Shown here: positions 5,235-6,215 of the stretch, piece after piece
Layout: every line of letters starts with the position of its first letter
How positions within the stretch are numbered: the stretch's first letter is position 1
Origin: an uncultured bacterium
Lineage (GTDB): Bacteria > Bacillota > Clostridia > Peptostreptococcales > Anaerovoracaceae
Length of the DNA stretch: 6,215 bases
NCBI GenBank assembly: GCA_905214225.1
Contig: CAJMLL010000062.1
Span: 1 to 6,215, forward strand
Direction: 5' to 3'
Notes under the pieces: generated by a model
The model's database searches: none
The model's input: the letters and a program-made list of their open reading frames with translations, nothing else
Told to the model about the DNA's origin: nothing
Made by a program: the position numbers and the translations under genes

Positions 5235-6137
5235 TTAATAGTGATAGATTACCTTTACCAGAGTGCCGCCTGCCGGAAGAACATCACCATTGGAGATAAT
5301 ATCTGCAGTGCCATATCCATAGGAGGCGTTAGAAACGATTCCGATCCAACAAGAAAAGGTGCAGGTTACACAACCCGTATCCCACTCTTTTGACAAGGAA
5401 GTTTTGATATTTCCACCAAATCGCATGTCTGTTTTATAAGGTGTACCATCCTGTGTCTTTACACACTCTGCCATCGGAACTTTTTTAATTTTTCCATTCT
5501 CATCCCATGCGACGGTAATATCAACTTTATCTCCTTCGATGATCGATCCTTTATCCGGCTTAATTCCGAGATTATCCCCTGGTTTCAGACCTTGTTTTAC
5601 CAATGCTTCATAAAGCGCGGCTGGTCTGAGTTCTGACTGCAGTACAGCTTTTGGACCATTGGTTCCATTTTTATTCACGACAAAATGATGCGTTGTCTTG
5701 TTCAGCATGTCGCCGTTGACTCGTGCATAAATTGTAATTGTCCTATCTGCCGTATTAGTATAGGCTTTCGTCAGATCAAGAACCGTAATGGTTTTACTGG
5801 TTTTAATTTTCGGATTCGTCTTTGAAGCTGCCGTTACTTTTACCGTTCCCGCGCGGAGTCCAGTGACTACTCCTTTGCTGCTGACTTTTGCAACATCACG
5901 GTTATTGACAGAATACACCACTTTCTGGGATGCTTTGGACGGGGCAACTTTTGCAGATACTAACGTAGTTTCATCAATGCCGATCTGTGTATCCGTAACG
6001 GACATGGTCACTTTTTTCGACTTCGAAGTCTTTGCTTTCTTGCTTGCCGCAAACGATGCATTCATTCCCAGCATGCAAAAGCAGAGCATTGCTGCAATGG
6101 TACCTACCAAACAGCGTTTCAATACTAATTTTTTCAT
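5235..6137 (-). CDS. Secreted BIg2 and YdjY-like domain protein, 300 aa
   Basis: The start at 6137 is chosen because AAAGGAG (6149-6143) lies 5 bases upstream on the - strand; an in-frame ATG 15 bases earlier immediately precedes that site. Residues 1-30 are a signal peptide: basic start MKKLVLKR, hydrophobic core, cleavage probably after SFA at 28-30. A Lys/Ser-rich stretch leads to a bacterial Ig-like BIg2 domain at about 41-119, with APSKASQKVVYSVNNRDVAKV and the typical GVVTGLRAGTVKVTA. Residues about 130-300 resemble the YdjY-like domain. They carry KAVLQSELRPAALYEALVKQG, then GLKPGDNL, then MRFGGN at 238-243, then DTGCVTCTFSCWIGIVSNASY with C256, C259 and C263. YdjY-type proteins usually have Pro where W264 stands. 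The three cysteines might bind metal or form disulphides; no cofactor is proven. Domain order suggests a surface or secreted protein whose Ig domain spaces or binds. The gene is monocistronic here and convergent with the telA operon. Confidence 0.87.
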   Translation of the reverse strand: MKKLVLKRCLVGTIAAMLCFCMLGMNASFAASKKAKTSKSKKVTMSVTDTQIGIDETTLVSAKVAPSKASQKVVYSVNNRDVAKVSSKGVVTGLRAGTVKVTAASKTNPKIKTSKTITVLDLTKAYTNTADRTITIYARVNGDMLNKTTHHFVVNKNGTNGPKAVLQSELRPAALYEALVKQGLKPGDNLGIKPDKGSIIEGDKVDITVAWDENGKIKKVPMAECVKTQDGTPYKTDMRFGGNIKTSLSKEWDTGCVTCTFSCWIGIVSNASYGYGTADIISNGDVLPAGGTLVKVIYHY

Positions 6138-6200
6138 AAACTCTCCTTTCACTGAACGACAGTTCTCATATACGTCCGGGATAACCGTCCGTTTGCTTAC

Positions 6201-6208
6201 ATTTTATA
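6201..6208 (-). promoter_or_regulatory. Possible -10 box of the secreted protein gene
   Basis: Read on the - strand, 6208-6201 is TATAAAAT, about 65 bases before the start codon. The -35 box at standard spacing would fall just outside the window. Between it and the start, CGTCCG occurs twice in direct orientation on the + strand (6173-6178 and 6186-6191, 13 bases apart), a possible but unproven regulator site. Confidence 0.4.
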
Positions 6209-6215
6209 CTATTCT

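Overview
The window looks like a chromosomal segment from a Gram-positive anaerobe of the class Clostridia, probably Lachnospiraceae or a close relative. The evidence is consensus AGGAG ribosome binding sites, moderate G+C that drops at the left edge and in some intergenic stretches, a TelA/XpaC gene pair of Firmicutes type, and a PD-(D/E)XK-like protein of a kind I associate with Lachnospiraceae. The taxonomic call is inference; no rRNA or marker gene is present.

Layout. Positions 1-145 hold three copies of a short hairpin-forming repeat built on the octamer CTCGGGAA and its complement, and the array may continue past the left edge. Next is a 273-residue PD-(D/E)XK nuclease-like protein (303-1124, +) with its own possible promoter and a possible terminator. 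A 323-base stretch without a confident gene leads to a small membrane-anchored or lipoprotein-like protein with a Ser-rich linker (1448-1915, +), closed by a good intrinsic terminator. The 469-base gap 1916-2384 carries that terminator, a -10-like box and several inverted repeats that could form a structured leader. A three-gene operon follows on the + strand: a TelA-family protein (2385-3566), an XpaC-family membrane protein overlapping it by 8 bases (3559-4440), and a TM2-domain protein with an extra N-terminal beta-rich domain (4504-5118). A 16-bp perfect hairpin (5136-5179) separates the operon from a convergent gene (5235-6137, -) for a secreted protein with a bacterial Ig-like (BIg2) domain and a YdjY-like Cys-motif domain.

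How the genes relate. TelA and XpaC genes are neighbours in Bacillus subtilis too (yaaN beside xpaC), so a joint role is likely. The family name 'toxic anion resistance' comes from plasmid tellurite determinants, and the chromosomal function is not settled. With the TM2 protein as third member, the operon encodes one helical cytosolic protein and two membrane proteins, which suggests an envelope- or membrane-stress complex (inference). The nuclease-like, small membrane and secreted proteins look like independent transcription units. I found no CRISPR array, complete mobile element, tRNA or rRNA.
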